64,000 nt of DNA, taken from assembly GCA_018713335.1 (NCBI GenBank), contig DVOW01000021.1, positions 24,121 to 88,120 on the forward strand. Reading direction: 5' to 3'. This stretch comes from Candidatus Merdivicinus intestinigallinarum (GTDB lineage: Bacteria > Bacillota > Clostridia > Oscillospirales > Ruminococcaceae). The translations under genes and the position numbers were made by a program. Shown in pieces: positions 32,960 to 40,481 of this stretch; the stretch's first letter is position 1, and each line of letters starts with the position of its first letter. The notes beneath the pieces were generated by a model. That model was not told where the DNA came from and searched no databases. It saw only the letters and a list, made by a program, of their open reading frames with translations.

Positions 32960-33945
32960 TTCGATCCCCCCGGAAAGGAGATACCGGCCTGCCGCCGGAT
33001 TTGCTCCATGACGGAACTGACCTGGAAGGCCAGCTCCCCGGCTTTTTCATATTCTTCCCGGGAACCCGCCGGGTCCGTGATATACCGGTAAAAATCCGCC
33101 GCTTCATTGCCCATTAAGGCGTCCTTCTCCGCAGAGCCGGTGATCGGAGTGGGAGTTCCCGCCTTGTCGTAAAGCACCGCCTCAGTCAGCTGGGAAATGG
33201 AGGGCAGAACCAGGGTCCCTTCCTCCCCCATGATTTCCGAGCCCAAACGGCTCTGGGCGTTTTTGCAGCAGTGGAGCACCGCCTGGAAGTCCGGATAAGA
33301 AAGGATGGCGGCGCAGGAAATATCCGCCCCGGTGGGCAGGAAATCAGCTTTCGCGGTGATGCTTTCCGGCATCCCAAACCAGGCCGCAGCCGGGTAAACA
33401 CAGTAGATTCCCAAATCCATGAGGCTCCCTGTGGCCATTTGGGGGTTGAAAATATTGGGCAGCTCCCCCCGGAGATAGGCCGGGTATTTGGAGGAAAGCT
33501 GGCAGAAATCCAGCCGGGCGCTTGTCACCTTGCCGATTTTCTGCAAAGCATCCTCAACGGCCCCCAGGTGGGGCTGATGGAGCATCATGATGGCTTCCAT
33601 GTAAATGAGCCCTTTTTTCGCGGCCAGTTCCCGCAGTTCTTCATACCCTTCCGGGGTGACGGTGATGGGCTTTTCGCAGATGACATGTTTTCCGGCTTCC
33701 AGCATCATCCGGCTCTGCTCATAGTGGAAGGCGTTGGGACTGGCGATATACACCGCCGGGATGTCCGACGCCGCTAATTCCTCCAAATTGGTGTAAACAG
33801 TGGATACCCCGTATTTCTCCCCAAAAGCAAGGCCGGTTTCCTTTTTGCGGGAATAAACGGCGGCCAGCTCCCAGTGTCCGGTCCGGGCGGCCCCCTGGAT
33901 ATAAGAACCGGCAATCCAGCCGGTGCCGATGACAGCGTAGCGCAT
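32956..33945 (-). CDS. Gfo/Idh/MocA family oxidoreductase
   Basis: The 329-residue protein starts with the Rossmann motif AVIGTGWIAGSY, then has the family signature CEKPI at about residue 91 and the C-terminal alpha/beta domain with MDLGIYCVYPA. Such enzymes oxidise or reduce sugars, sugar alcohols or related compounds with NAD(P). The substrate cannot be named. The gene has its own promoter within a symmetrical divergent promoter region and is the first of a two-gene operon with the DUF3048 lipoprotein. Confidence 0.88.
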   Translation of the reverse strand: MRYAVIGTGWIAGSYIQGAARTGHWELAAVYSRKKETGLAFGEKYGVSTVYTNLEELAASDIPAVYIASPNAFHYEQSRMMLEAGKHVICEKPITVTPEGYEELRELAAKKGLIYMEAIMMLHQPHLGAVEDALQKIGKVTSARLDFCQLSSKYPAYLRGELPNIFNPQMATGSLMDLGIYCVYPAAAWFGMPESITAKADFLPTGADISCAAILSYPDFQAVLHCCKNAQSRLGSEIMGEEGTLVLPSISQLTEAVLYDKAGTPTPITGSAEKDALMGNEAADFYRYITDPAGSREEYEKAGELAFQVSSVMEQIRRQAGISFPGGSK

Positions 33946-33981
33946 GGCGCAATCCTCCCCTGGTTTTTGTATTCTCTTTTT

Positions 33982-34010
33982 ATTATAGTAAAAATCCGCC
34001 GGAAATACAA
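33982..34010 (-). promoter_or_regulatory. promoter of the oxidoreductase-DUF3048 operon
   Basis: On the minus strand TTGTAT and TATAAT are 17 bases apart. The -35 lies in the inner arm of a 49-base inverted repeat (33991-34039) shared with the opposite promoter. Confidence 0.75.
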
Positions 34011-34039
34011 GAAAATCTTGTAAAATCCCGGCGGATTTT
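33991..34039. repeat. long inverted repeat between back-to-back promoters
   Basis: AAAATCCGCCGG (33991-34002) pairs perfectly with CCGGCGGATTTT (34028-34039), and the inner TACAAGA with TCTTGTA around AAA. The two divergent -35 elements fall in the inner arms. Confidence 0.8.
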
Positions 34040-34046
34040 GTATACT
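34018..34046 (+). promoter_or_regulatory. promoter of the small membrane protein gene
   Basis: TTGTAA (34018-34023) and TATACT (34041-34046) with a 17-base spacer, mirror image of the minus-strand promoter. Confidence 0.75.
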
Positions 34047-34063
34047 GTTAGCAGGAGGGGAGA

Positions 34064-34360
34064 ATGGTGAACAAATTTGAAGAACAATTGCAGAAAAAAG
34101 CCCTGCGGATGTCCGCCGCGGCCTTTGCCCTCATTTTGCTGCCCCGGCTTTTGCGGAAAATCTTCGGAATTATCGCCGGGCGGGTCAATTTTGCCGGGCA
34201 GAAGGCCGGGTTCCTGGCCTGGGGCAATGGGAACCGGCGGGTCCTTTTCTGCTCCAGCCAGTACGACCCGGACTGGGACAGGAACAGGGCAGTCCCCCTG
34301 GCGGAAAAAAGCCTCCTGCTGACTGCGGCCGCCCGGCTCCTAAGGAAAAAGCGGCGTTAA
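34064..34360 (+). CDS. small hypothetical membrane-associated protein
   Basis: The 98-residue product has an amphipathic start, one hydrophobic segment at about residues 17-40 and a very basic C-terminus (LLRKKRR). I do not recognise it. The start at the ATG of 34064 is supported by GGAGGGG eight bases upstream and by the strong promoter. Its stop overlaps the stop of the convergent nitroreductase gene by four bases. Another frame in the same stretch is open but lacks a good start. Confidence 0.55.
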   Translation: MVNKFEEQLQKKALRMSAAAFALILLPRLLRKIFGIIAGRVNFAGQKAGFLAWGNGNRRVLFCSSQYDPDWDRNRAVPLAEKSLLLTAAARLLRKKRR

Positions 34361-34932
34361 AACTCTTTGGTCACTTCCTTCACGCTGCGTTTGGGAACGT
34401 GGTAATTGCCCTCTCCGTCCAGGTAGTATTCCACCGAGCCGGTGAACTTTTCACAGACGGAGGTGTGGAGAGGGTACCCGAAAGCCACCAGGGAATGGAG
34501 GTACCATTTCGGCGGCAGGGCCAGGTGCTCCGCCAGCCAGGGCCTGTCGCAGGCCCCGATAATGCAGCTGCCGATGCCCCGGTCCCAGGCGGTCAGGGTC
34601 ATGTTGGAAATGGCAAGGCCCGCGTCGGTGCCGGCGGCAGAAGCGCTTGCAATGCTTTCATCAATGAGGACGGCGATGAACATTACCGGCCGTTCCGTTT
34701 CCTTGGGCGTGCCCTGCTCCGGAGGCAGATAGGCCGCCCATTTTGTGTGCTCAAACACATGGCCGAGCTTTTCCGGGTCCCGGATGACCAGGTACCGCAG
34801 GGGCTGGCGGTTGCCCGCGCTGGAAGCGTAGCGGGCGGATTCCAGGATGGCCTCCAGGTCCCTGTCCGGAATAGGCCTTTGTTCAAAGCGGCGGTAGGTC
34901 CGCCTGGTTTTGAGAAGTTCCATCAGTTCCAT
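34357..34932 (-). CDS. nitroreductase family protein
   Basis: The 191-residue FMN-dependent protein has the family N-terminus (RRTYRRFEQRPIPDRDLEAIL), the ARYASSAGNRQPLRY flavin-binding segment and the GIGSCIIGA loop. It probably reduces nitro-aromatics or quinone-like compounds with NAD(P)H in the cytoplasm; physiological substrates of this group are rarely known. It lies four bases after the AI-2E-type transporter gene and is probably co-transcribed with it. Confidence 0.88.
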   Translation of the reverse strand: MELMELLKTRRTYRRFEQRPIPDRDLEAILESARYASSAGNRQPLRYLVIRDPEKLGHVFEHTKWAAYLPPEQGTPKETERPVMFIAVLIDESIASASAAGTDAGLAISNMTLTAWDRGIGSCIIGACDRPWLAEHLALPPKWYLHSLVAFGYPLHTSVCEKFTGSVEYYLDGEGNYHVPKRSVKEVTKEF

Positions 34933-34936
34933 GCGA

Positions 34937-36181
34937 TCACTCCTTTTTGTGCGTGTTCCAATGCAGAGAGGGAAGTTTTTTCTTCTTTTTTTCCAAAATG
35001 GGATGGCCGGGCGGGGCGTAGTCCCCGGTCTCTGTGGGGAGCCCCTTTTGTTCCAAACGGCTGGTTACAAATTCCGAGATCAGGGAATAAATCACGGCGA
35101 ACAGGGGGACGCCGATGAACATCCCCACAACCCCCAGCAGGCTTCCGAAAACGGTGATGGCAAAAATCACCCAAAAGGCGGAAAGCCCTGTGGAATCCCC
35201 CAGGATTTTCGGGCCGATGACGTTGCCGTCCAGCTGCTGCAAAAGCAGGATAAAAATGGCGAACCAGAAAGCGGTTACCGGGTCCACAATCAGCAGGATG
35301 AGGATGGAGGGAATGGCCCCGAAAAAGGGGCCGAAGTAGGGGATGACGTTGGTGACGCCGACGATGACGCTGATGAGCATGGCGTAAGGCCAGCGGAAAA
35401 GGGACATGAAAAACAGGCAGATGAGGAAGATGATGAAGGAATCCAGGATCTTTCCCACAATGAACCCGCTGAATACCTGGTGGCTTTTCCGGGTGATTTG
35501 GGTCAGGCGGTCTACCCGGGCTTTGGAAAAGAAGGCGCAGAAGATTTTGCGGACGTGGGCAAAGAAGCGCTCTTTATCCAAAAGCAGGTACAGGGAAACA
35601 ATGAATCCCACAATGATGTTGATAATGCCGGTGGTGAAGCTCATGGTCCACTGGAAAAGCTGGGGCACCAGGGTGGTCAGGTTGGAGGCAAAGGTCTGCA
35701 TCCAGGCTTCCGCCGTCCCCAGGATTTTGTCCACGGTCCCCTCCGGCAGGCTTGCCAGGTTGTATTTCTGCGCCAGGTTCGTTACCATGGGTTCCAGCTG
35801 GGCCAGCCAGGCCGGAATCTGCTGGGCCAGGCTTGCGATGCTCTGGGCGACCTGGGGGATGACGATGCTGAAAAAGACTGCCAGCAAAATGATAGCTGTG
35901 ACATAGGCTCCCAGCGCCCCAAGCCTTCTGGCCCCTTTCCCGCTGATTTTCCCTTTCCCGGCTTTGAGGATCCAGCGTTCATAGGCGTTTAGCAGGGGGC
36001 AGAGGATGTATGCGATGCTGAACCCCCAGATAAAGGGGCTTAAAACGGACAGGCAGTCCCCCAGAAAAGCGGCGATGGCCTCAATCCGCAGCAGGGCCGC
36101 CACGATGACGGCCACAATGGTGAGGACCAGGATGGAATAAGCGGCAATGGTGTTATATTTGGCGTTAAACTCAAATTTCAT
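34937..36181 (-). CDS. AI-2E family transporter (TqsA/PerM-like membrane protein)
   Basis: The 414-residue membrane protein has about eight helices, a large extracytoplasmic loop (about 115-190), and the conserved GVTNVIPYFGPFFGAIP and IGPKILGDSTGLSAFWVI segments of the family. Members have been linked to autoinducer-2 export, but many are ion-coupled exporters of unknown substrate. The first 11 bases overlap the end of the sirtuin gene. The C-terminal tail is highly basic. Confidence 0.9.
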   Translation of the reverse strand: MKFEFNAKYNTIAAYSILVLTIVAVIVAALLRIEAIAAFLGDCLSVLSPFIWGFSIAYILCPLLNAYERWILKAGKGKISGKGARRLGALGAYVTAIILLAVFFSIVIPQVAQSIASLAQQIPAWLAQLEPMVTNLAQKYNLASLPEGTVDKILGTAEAWMQTFASNLTTLVPQLFQWTMSFTTGIINIIVGFIVSLYLLLDKERFFAHVRKIFCAFFSKARVDRLTQITRKSHQVFSGFIVGKILDSFIIFLICLFFMSLFRWPYAMLISVIVGVTNVIPYFGPFFGAIPSILILLIVDPVTAFWFAIFILLLQQLDGNVIGPKILGDSTGLSAFWVIFAITVFGSLLGVVGMFIGVPLFAVIYSLISEFVTSRLEQKGLPTETGDYAPPGHPILEKKKKKLPSLHWNTHKKE

Positions 36182-36929
36182 GGCCTGCCTCCCCGGGAGA
36201 AAGGAGGGAGCTTAAGGCTTCCCCAATGCTGCCGCGGATTAACAGATCCGCCTTTTGGTCGTAGGGGGTGGGGCTTTTGTTGATAAGGGCCAGCCGGCGC
36301 CCCCGGTAATACTGGAGAAGCCCTGCCGCCGGATAAACGGCTAAAGAAGTGCCGCCTACAATCAGCAGGTCCGCCTGGGAAATGGCCTCAATGGACTGGC
36401 GGAGGGTGTCCGCGTCCAGGGTTTCTTCATAAAGGACCACATCCGGCTTGATAATGCCGCCGCAGGAACAGCGGGGGATGCCTTCCGAATGGAGGATTTC
36501 CTCCATGGGATAAAACTTGCCGCAGCTCATGCAGCAGTTCCGCAGGACCGAGCCGTGGAGCTCCAAAACCCGCCTGCTGCCCGCCGCCTGGTGCAGGCCG
36601 TCGATATTCTGGGTGACAACCGCCGCCAGGATCCCCCGTTCCTCCAATTTGGCCAGGGCCACATGGGCCGGACCGGGCCTGGCTTCGGGGCAGAGCATTT
36701 TTTCCCGGTAAAACCGGTAAAATTCCTCGGGTTTCCGGTCAAAAAAGGTGCGGCTCAAAATGGTTTCCGGCGGATAAGCCCACTGCTGGCTGTAAAGGCC
36801 GTCCTGGCTGCGGAAGTCCGGGATGCCGCTTTCCGTGGAAACTCCGGCCCCGCCGAAAAAGACGATGCGGCGGCTTTCCGAAACCCACTGGGACAGGTTG
36901 CGGAGTTTTTCGTCCTGCGCTGCTTCCAT
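36171..36929 (-). CDS. cobB: NAD-dependent protein deacylase, sirtuin
   Basis: The 252-residue enzyme shows GGAGVSTESGIPDFRSQDG, TQNIDGLHQAAG with the catalytic ELHGS histidine, and a zinc ribbon made of two cysteine pairs (CMSC and CSC) around residues 125-150. It removes acyl groups from lysines using NAD. It is coupled to the downstream transporter gene by overlap and starts four bases after the exonuclease gene. The symbol follows the family; B. subtilis calls it srtN. Confidence 0.92.
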   Translation of the reverse strand: MEAAQDEKLRNLSQWVSESRRIVFFGGAGVSTESGIPDFRSQDGLYSQQWAYPPETILSRTFFDRKPEEFYRFYREKMLCPEARPGPAHVALAKLEERGILAAVVTQNIDGLHQAAGSRRVLELHGSVLRNCCMSCGKFYPMEEILHSEGIPRCSCGGIIKPDVVLYEETLDADTLRQSIEAISQADLLIVGGTSLAVYPAAGLLQYYRGRRLALINKSPTPYDQKADLLIRGSIGEALSSLLSPGEAGHEI

Positions 36930-36933
36930 GCCG

Positions 36934-37695
36934 TTACGCCTCCTCTTTCAAAACCAGCCCAACAGGGCAGTGGTCGCTGCCGAAAACGTCGGTTCGGATG
37001 AAGCTGTCCTGAATGCGGCCTTCCAGCTTATTGGATACGAGGAAATAGTCGATGCGCCACCCGGCGTTCTTTTCCCGGGCTTTGAAGCGGTAGGACCACC
37101 AGCTGTAAACGCCCTCCTTGTCCGGGTAAAGGTACCGGAAGCTGTCCAAGAACCCGGCGTCCAGCAGTTCCGTCATTTTTCCCCGTTCCTCATCGGTGAA
37201 ACCAGCGTTGCGGCGGTTGGTCTTTGGGTTTTTCAGGTCGATTTCGCTGTGGGCCACATTCATGTCCCCGCAGACGATCACCGGCTTTTGGGCGTCCAGC
37301 TTTACAAGGTATTCCCGGAAAGCGTCCTCCCATTCCATGCGGTAGGAAAGCCGGGCCAGTTCCTGCTGGGAATTGGGGGTGTAGACGTTGACTAAGAAAA
37401 ATTCCGGATATTCCAGGGTAATGACCCGGCCCTCCGCGTCATGCTCCGGAAGCCCCAGGCCATATGCCACGGAAAGCGGTTCCGTCTTGGAAAAAACGGC
37501 GGTGCCGGAATAGCCCTTTTTCTCGGCGCAGTTCCAGTATTCCCAATAGCCCTCCGGCTGGAAATTGATCTGGTCCAATTGCAGCTTGGTTTCCTGCAAG
37601 CAGAAAATATCCGCGTCAGCAGCGGCAAAAAAATCGGCAAAGCCTTTGCCCATGCAGGCCCGCAGGCCGTTGACGTTCCAGGATATGAGTTTCAT
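36934..37695 (-). CDS. xth: exodeoxyribonuclease III (AP endonuclease)
   Basis: The 253-residue DNA repair nuclease opens with [10 protein letters not shown] and has LQETKLQ, the [10 protein letters not shown] segment, V-C-G-D-M-N-V-A-H and the C-terminal WRIDYFLVS...SDHCPVGL. All are metal and catalytic motifs of the ExoIII family. It cleaves abasic sites and 3' blocked ends. It begins a minus-strand run exonuclease-sirtuin-transporter-nitroreductase with tiny gaps or overlaps. Confidence 0.95.
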   Translation of the reverse strand: MKLISWNVNGLRACMGKGFADFFAAADADIFCLQETKLQLDQINFQPEGYWEYWNCAEKKGYSGTAVFSKTEPLSVAYGLGLPEHDAEGRVITLEYPEFFLVNVYTPNSQQELARLSYRMEWEDAFREYLVKLDAQKPVIVCGDMNVAHSEIDLKNPKTNRRNAGFTDEERGKMTELLDAGFLDSFRYLYPDKEGVYSWWSYRFKAREKNAGWRIDYFLVSNKLEGRIQDSFIRTDVFGSDHCPVGLVLKEEA

Positions 37696-37809
37696 GGCGG
37701 TCCATCCTCTCTGGGTGTGATTACAATTTTAGTATACCACAAGCGGCGAAAAAAGTCATGAACAACAGGAAAATTTCCCGAAAAAACCGGACGCCGGGCC
37801 CTTGGCCGG

Positions 37810-37839
37810 TTGCGCGCAGGGGAAGGGATGTGGTACAAT
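37810..37839 (+). promoter_or_regulatory. predicted promoter of the RlmI-like gene
   Basis: TTGCGC (37810-37815) and TACAAT (37834-37839) with an 18-base spacer. Confidence 0.5.
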
Positions 37840-37888
37840 AATGATAACGGAAAATAAACTGTCCAAAATACATACGGAGGATATTTTT

Positions 37889-39106
37889 ATGAAACAAGAC
37901 CGCCCTTACCCTTTTGTCCATGTAACGCCCAAAGCGGAGCACAGCGTGGAAAAGGGGCACCCGTGGATCTATGATACCGAAATTCTAACGCCGCCGGACT
38001 GCGCTGACGGGGAGCTGGTGGACGTGTTCAGTGGCCGCCGCACCTACCTGGGGACAGGCTTTTACAACAGCCATTCCAAAATCCGGGTGCGGCTCATTTC
38101 CCGCAACGCCAACGACCGCTTTGACGAGGCCTTCTGGGAACGCCGCCTGCGCCACGCCTGGGAATACCGGAAAACCGTCATGGGGGAGGACGTCTCCTGC
38201 TGCCGCCTGGTGTTCGGCGAGGCCGACAGCTTTCCCGGCCTGACCATCGACCGCTTTTCCAACATTCTGGTGGCCCAGACCCTTTGCTTGGGAATTGAGA
38301 AGGTGAAGCACCTGCTGTTCCCCCTGCTTGTGAAAATTTTGGAGGAGGACGGCCAGGAAATTGACGGCCTTTACGAGCGCAACGATGTGGCCATCCGGGA
38401 ACTGGAGGGCATGGAGCAGGGGACTGGCTGGTTCCCGCTGCCGGGGAAAGAGCCGCCCGCGTCCGCCTGCACGGAAATTGTGGAAAACGGCATCCGGTAC
38501 CTGGTGGATTGCGCCAACGGCCAGAAAACCGGCTTTTTCCTGGACCAGAAGTACAACCGCCAGGCGGTGGCCCGTTTGAGCAAGGGCCGCCGGGTGCTGG
38601 ACTGCTTTACCCACACCGGCTCCTTCGGCCTCAACGCGGCCATGGGCGGAGCAGCCCACGTCCATTCAGTGGATATTTCCGAGGAGGCCGTCCGTATGGC
38701 GGAGGAAAACGCCCGCCGGAACGGTTTGGAGGGACGCATGAGCTTCGAGGCCGCCAATGTCTTTGACCTGCTGCCCACCATCCCCAATAAAACCTACGAT
38801 TTCATCATCCTGGACCCGCCCGCCTTTACCAAATCCCGCAAAACGGTGCAGAGCGCCATCCGGGGCTATAAGGAAATCAATCTCCGGGCTATGAAGCTCC
38901 TGCCCTTGGGCGGTTATCTGGCCACCTGCTCCTGCTCCCACTTTATGACCGAGGAGCTGTTTGTGAAAATGCTCCAGGACGCGGCCAAAGACGCCGGCGT
39001 CCGGCTCCGGCAGATCGAAGCCCGGCAGCAGGCTCCGGACCATCCCATCCTCTGGAATGTGCCGGAAACCAACTATTTAAAATTTTACCTGTTCCAGATT
39101 GTATAA
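37889..39106 (+). CDS. class I SAM-dependent rRNA methyltransferase (RlmI-like)
   Basis: The 405-residue protein has an N-terminal PUA-like RNA-binding domain (about 5-85), a middle EEHD-like domain, and a Rossmann methyltransferase domain (about 185-400). The last includes DCFTHTGSFGLNAA for SAM binding, ILDPPAFTKSR as catalytic block and TCSCSHFM. This is the architecture of the 23S rRNA m5C methyltransferase RlmI. GGAGG eleven bases before the ATG at 37889 supports that start over the longer open frame. The exact rRNA target is inferred from family. Confidence 0.88.
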   Translation: MKQDRPYPFVHVTPKAEHSVEKGHPWIYDTEILTPPDCADGELVDVFSGRRTYLGTGFYNSHSKIRVRLISRNANDRFDEAFWERRLRHAWEYRKTVMGEDVSCCRLVFGEADSFPGLTIDRFSNILVAQTLCLGIEKVKHLLFPLLVKILEEDGQEIDGLYERNDVAIRELEGMEQGTGWFPLPGKEPPASACTEIVENGIRYLVDCANGQKTGFFLDQKYNRQAVARLSKGRRVLDCFTHTGSFGLNAAMGGAAHVHSVDISEEAVRMAEENARRNGLEGRMSFEAANVFDLLPTIPNKTYDFIILDPPAFTKSRKTVQSAIRGYKEINLRAMKLLPLGGYLATCSCSHFMTEELFVKMLQDAAKDAGVRLRQIEARQQAPDHPILWNVPETNYLKFYLFQIV

Positions 39107-39115
39107 TGATCGGAA

Positions 39116-39499
39116 TTATTTCTTTCCGTAAAATTTCTTTTCCTTTGGGATGACAACCTGATCGTAATGCTCGATTTTCTGGTTTAAGCGGTCCAGGGAG
39201 CTTTGCATATCCGCCATCCGTTCCAGGAGGCGTTCCCGCTGCTCCACCAGGATATTTTTCCGGGCCTCGGCTGTGGCGTCCCCTTCCCGGAAAAGGGTGA
39301 CATATTCGATGAGGGCTTCGATCTGCACCCCGGCCTTCCGCATACAGAGCATCATCTCAATCCAGCGGCAGGACTCCTCATCGTAATCCCGGATGCCGCT
39401 TTTGTTCCGGGGGACCGGGGGAAGAAGGCCGATGCGTTCGTAATAGCGGAGGGTATCGGCGCTGACGCCGTATTTTTTGCTGACTTCTGCAATGGTCAT
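39116..39499 (-). CDS. MerR-family transcriptional regulator (AdhR/NmlR-like)
   Basis: The 127-residue protein has the MerR winged helix (about 1-70; TIAEVSKKYGVSADTLRYYERIGLLPP), then a long coiled-coil (about 80-118) and a short tail without a metal-binding cysteine pair. This fits the AdhR/NmlR group that responds to aldehydes or electrophiles. The ATG at 39499 follows AAAGGAGCG. Its own promoter has a 19-base spacer containing TGGAG-CATA-CTCCA, and the same site recurs before the flavin-reductase operon at 48.4 kb. Confidence 0.88.
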   Translation of the reverse strand: MTIAEVSKKYGVSADTLRYYERIGLLPPVPRNKSGIRDYDEESCRWIEMMLCMRKAGVQIEALIEYVTLFREGDATAEARKNILVEQRERLLERMADMQSSLDRLNQKIEHYDQVVIPKEKKFYGKK

Positions 39500-39529
39500 A
39501 CAGATCGCTCCTTTCGTTTTTCTGATTCC

Positions 39530-39560
39530 AGTGTAACACATGGAGCATACTCCAGGTCAA
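39530..39560 (-). promoter_or_regulatory. MerR-type promoter/operator (autoregulatory)
   Basis: On the minus strand TTGACC and TACACT are separated by 19 bases, the overlong spacer typical of MerR control. The spacer holds the dyad TGGAG-N4-CTCCA (39541-39554). Confidence 0.75.
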
Positions 39561-39575
39561 GAGTTTTTGCGAAAT

Positions 39576-39606
39576 AAAAGGACATCCCCAGTGGATGTCC
39601 TTTTTA
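39576..39606 (-). terminator. terminator hairpin at the left end of repeat element copy 2
   Basis: AAAAGGACATCC / GGATGTCCTTTTT around CCAGT, with A- and T-tracts on both sides. It has no plus-strand gene to terminate; on the minus strand it would end transcripts of the S-component gene after they pass through the element. Confidence 0.7.
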
Positions 39607-39910
39607 GCTTTTCAAAACGATATAGAAATTACTTTGTAAAAGGGAAAAGAAAAGTTTTCGCCCGCCTTGTTTCATGTCGTGAACAAGTTCACGACGGGCG
39701 GCGGATTCCAAAGGCAGAGCCTTTGGGCGCACTTCGAAGAGTGCGAAATCCTACTTTTCGCGCCTCGGGCGCGAACTCTTAAACAAAAAGCGAGCCCGCA
39801 GGCTCGCCGCGGATGACCCCGCGCCGTGATTTTGCCTGCAAAATCACGGTTTAGAATTTTCTAAGTTTTATCCATTGTTCATTTGCGTCAGCAAAGCACA
39901 TTGTTTTACC
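39607..39910 (+). repeat. multi-hairpin intergenic repeat element, copy 2
   Basis: Same stem order as copy 1: CCAAAGG/CCTTTGG, CGCACT/AGTGCG (39728-39745), TTCGCGCC/GGCGCGAA (39757-39775), GCGAGCC/GGCTCGC (39790-39807) and a 12-base-pair stem at 39824-39849 (CCGTGATTTTGC / GCAAAATCACGG). The first, AT-rich stem of copy 1 is replaced by a GTCGTGAAC/GTTCACGAC hairpin. Stem sequences differ from copy 1 but the pairing is kept. No second terminator copy is seen at the right end. Confidence 0.75.
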
Positions 39911-39935
39911 CCGCAAATTACCCGAATCACCCTGT

Positions 39936-40466
39936 TTACGCGTTCAAAGCCGGGGCCAGCTTGGCCTTCCGCAGGGCCAGCACCACCATGGGGATCAGCA
40001 CCAGCTGGATGATAATGCCGGGCAGGGCGGTAACGAAAGACGCTGTGGCCCAGACGGCCAGGGAATATTCTCCGGCCCGGAAAATCAGGGCGTTGATGAC
40101 GCCGTACACGATCCGGCCCCCCAGCATGGCCCCAATCAGGGAGATGTACACATTGGCCAGGCTCTTGCCGGTGTGGATAAACTGGAAAAACAGCCCGGCC
40201 AGCAGGCCGTAAACCGCCAGCTCACAGAGCATGGAGGGCAAAATAGCCATAGGGGGCATGCTGGTAATCAGGCTGGACAGCAGGGGAGCCAGCAGTCCGC
40301 AGGCCAGCCCGTACTGCCAGCCGCAGATGAGCCCGCACAGCAGCACCGGGATGTGCATGGGCAGAAGGACGCTGCCAGCATTGGGGATGCCGTGGCAGAG
40401 GACGGGCAGGATGACGCCCAGGGCGACAAAGAGTCCGGACAGGACCAGTTTTTTGGTTGTGTTCAT
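39936..40466 (-). CDS. ECF transporter S component (substrate-binding subunit)
   Basis: The 176-residue protein has six hydrophobic helices and the arrangement of energy-coupling-factor S components (an early LSGLFVALGVILP helix, a HIPVLLCGLICG loop-helix, alternating small residues). It captures a vitamin or related micronutrient and works with shared EcfAAT subunits encoded elsewhere. Which vitamin cannot be deduced. AGGTATTTCTC precedes the start. It lies 15 bases downstream of the MerR-kinase fusion gene on the same strand, so co-transcription is likely and may hint at a nucleoside- or vitamin-related role. Confidence 0.8.
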   Translation of the reverse strand: MNTTKKLVLSGLFVALGVILPVLCHGIPNAGSVLLPMHIPVLLCGLICGWQYGLACGLLAPLLSSLITSMPPMAILPSMLCELAVYGLLAGLFFQFIHTGKSLANVYISLIGAMLGGRIVYGVINALIFRAGEYSLAVWATASFVTALPGIIIQLVLIPMVVLALRKAKLAPALNA

Positions 40467-40481
40467 GAGAAATACCTCCGT

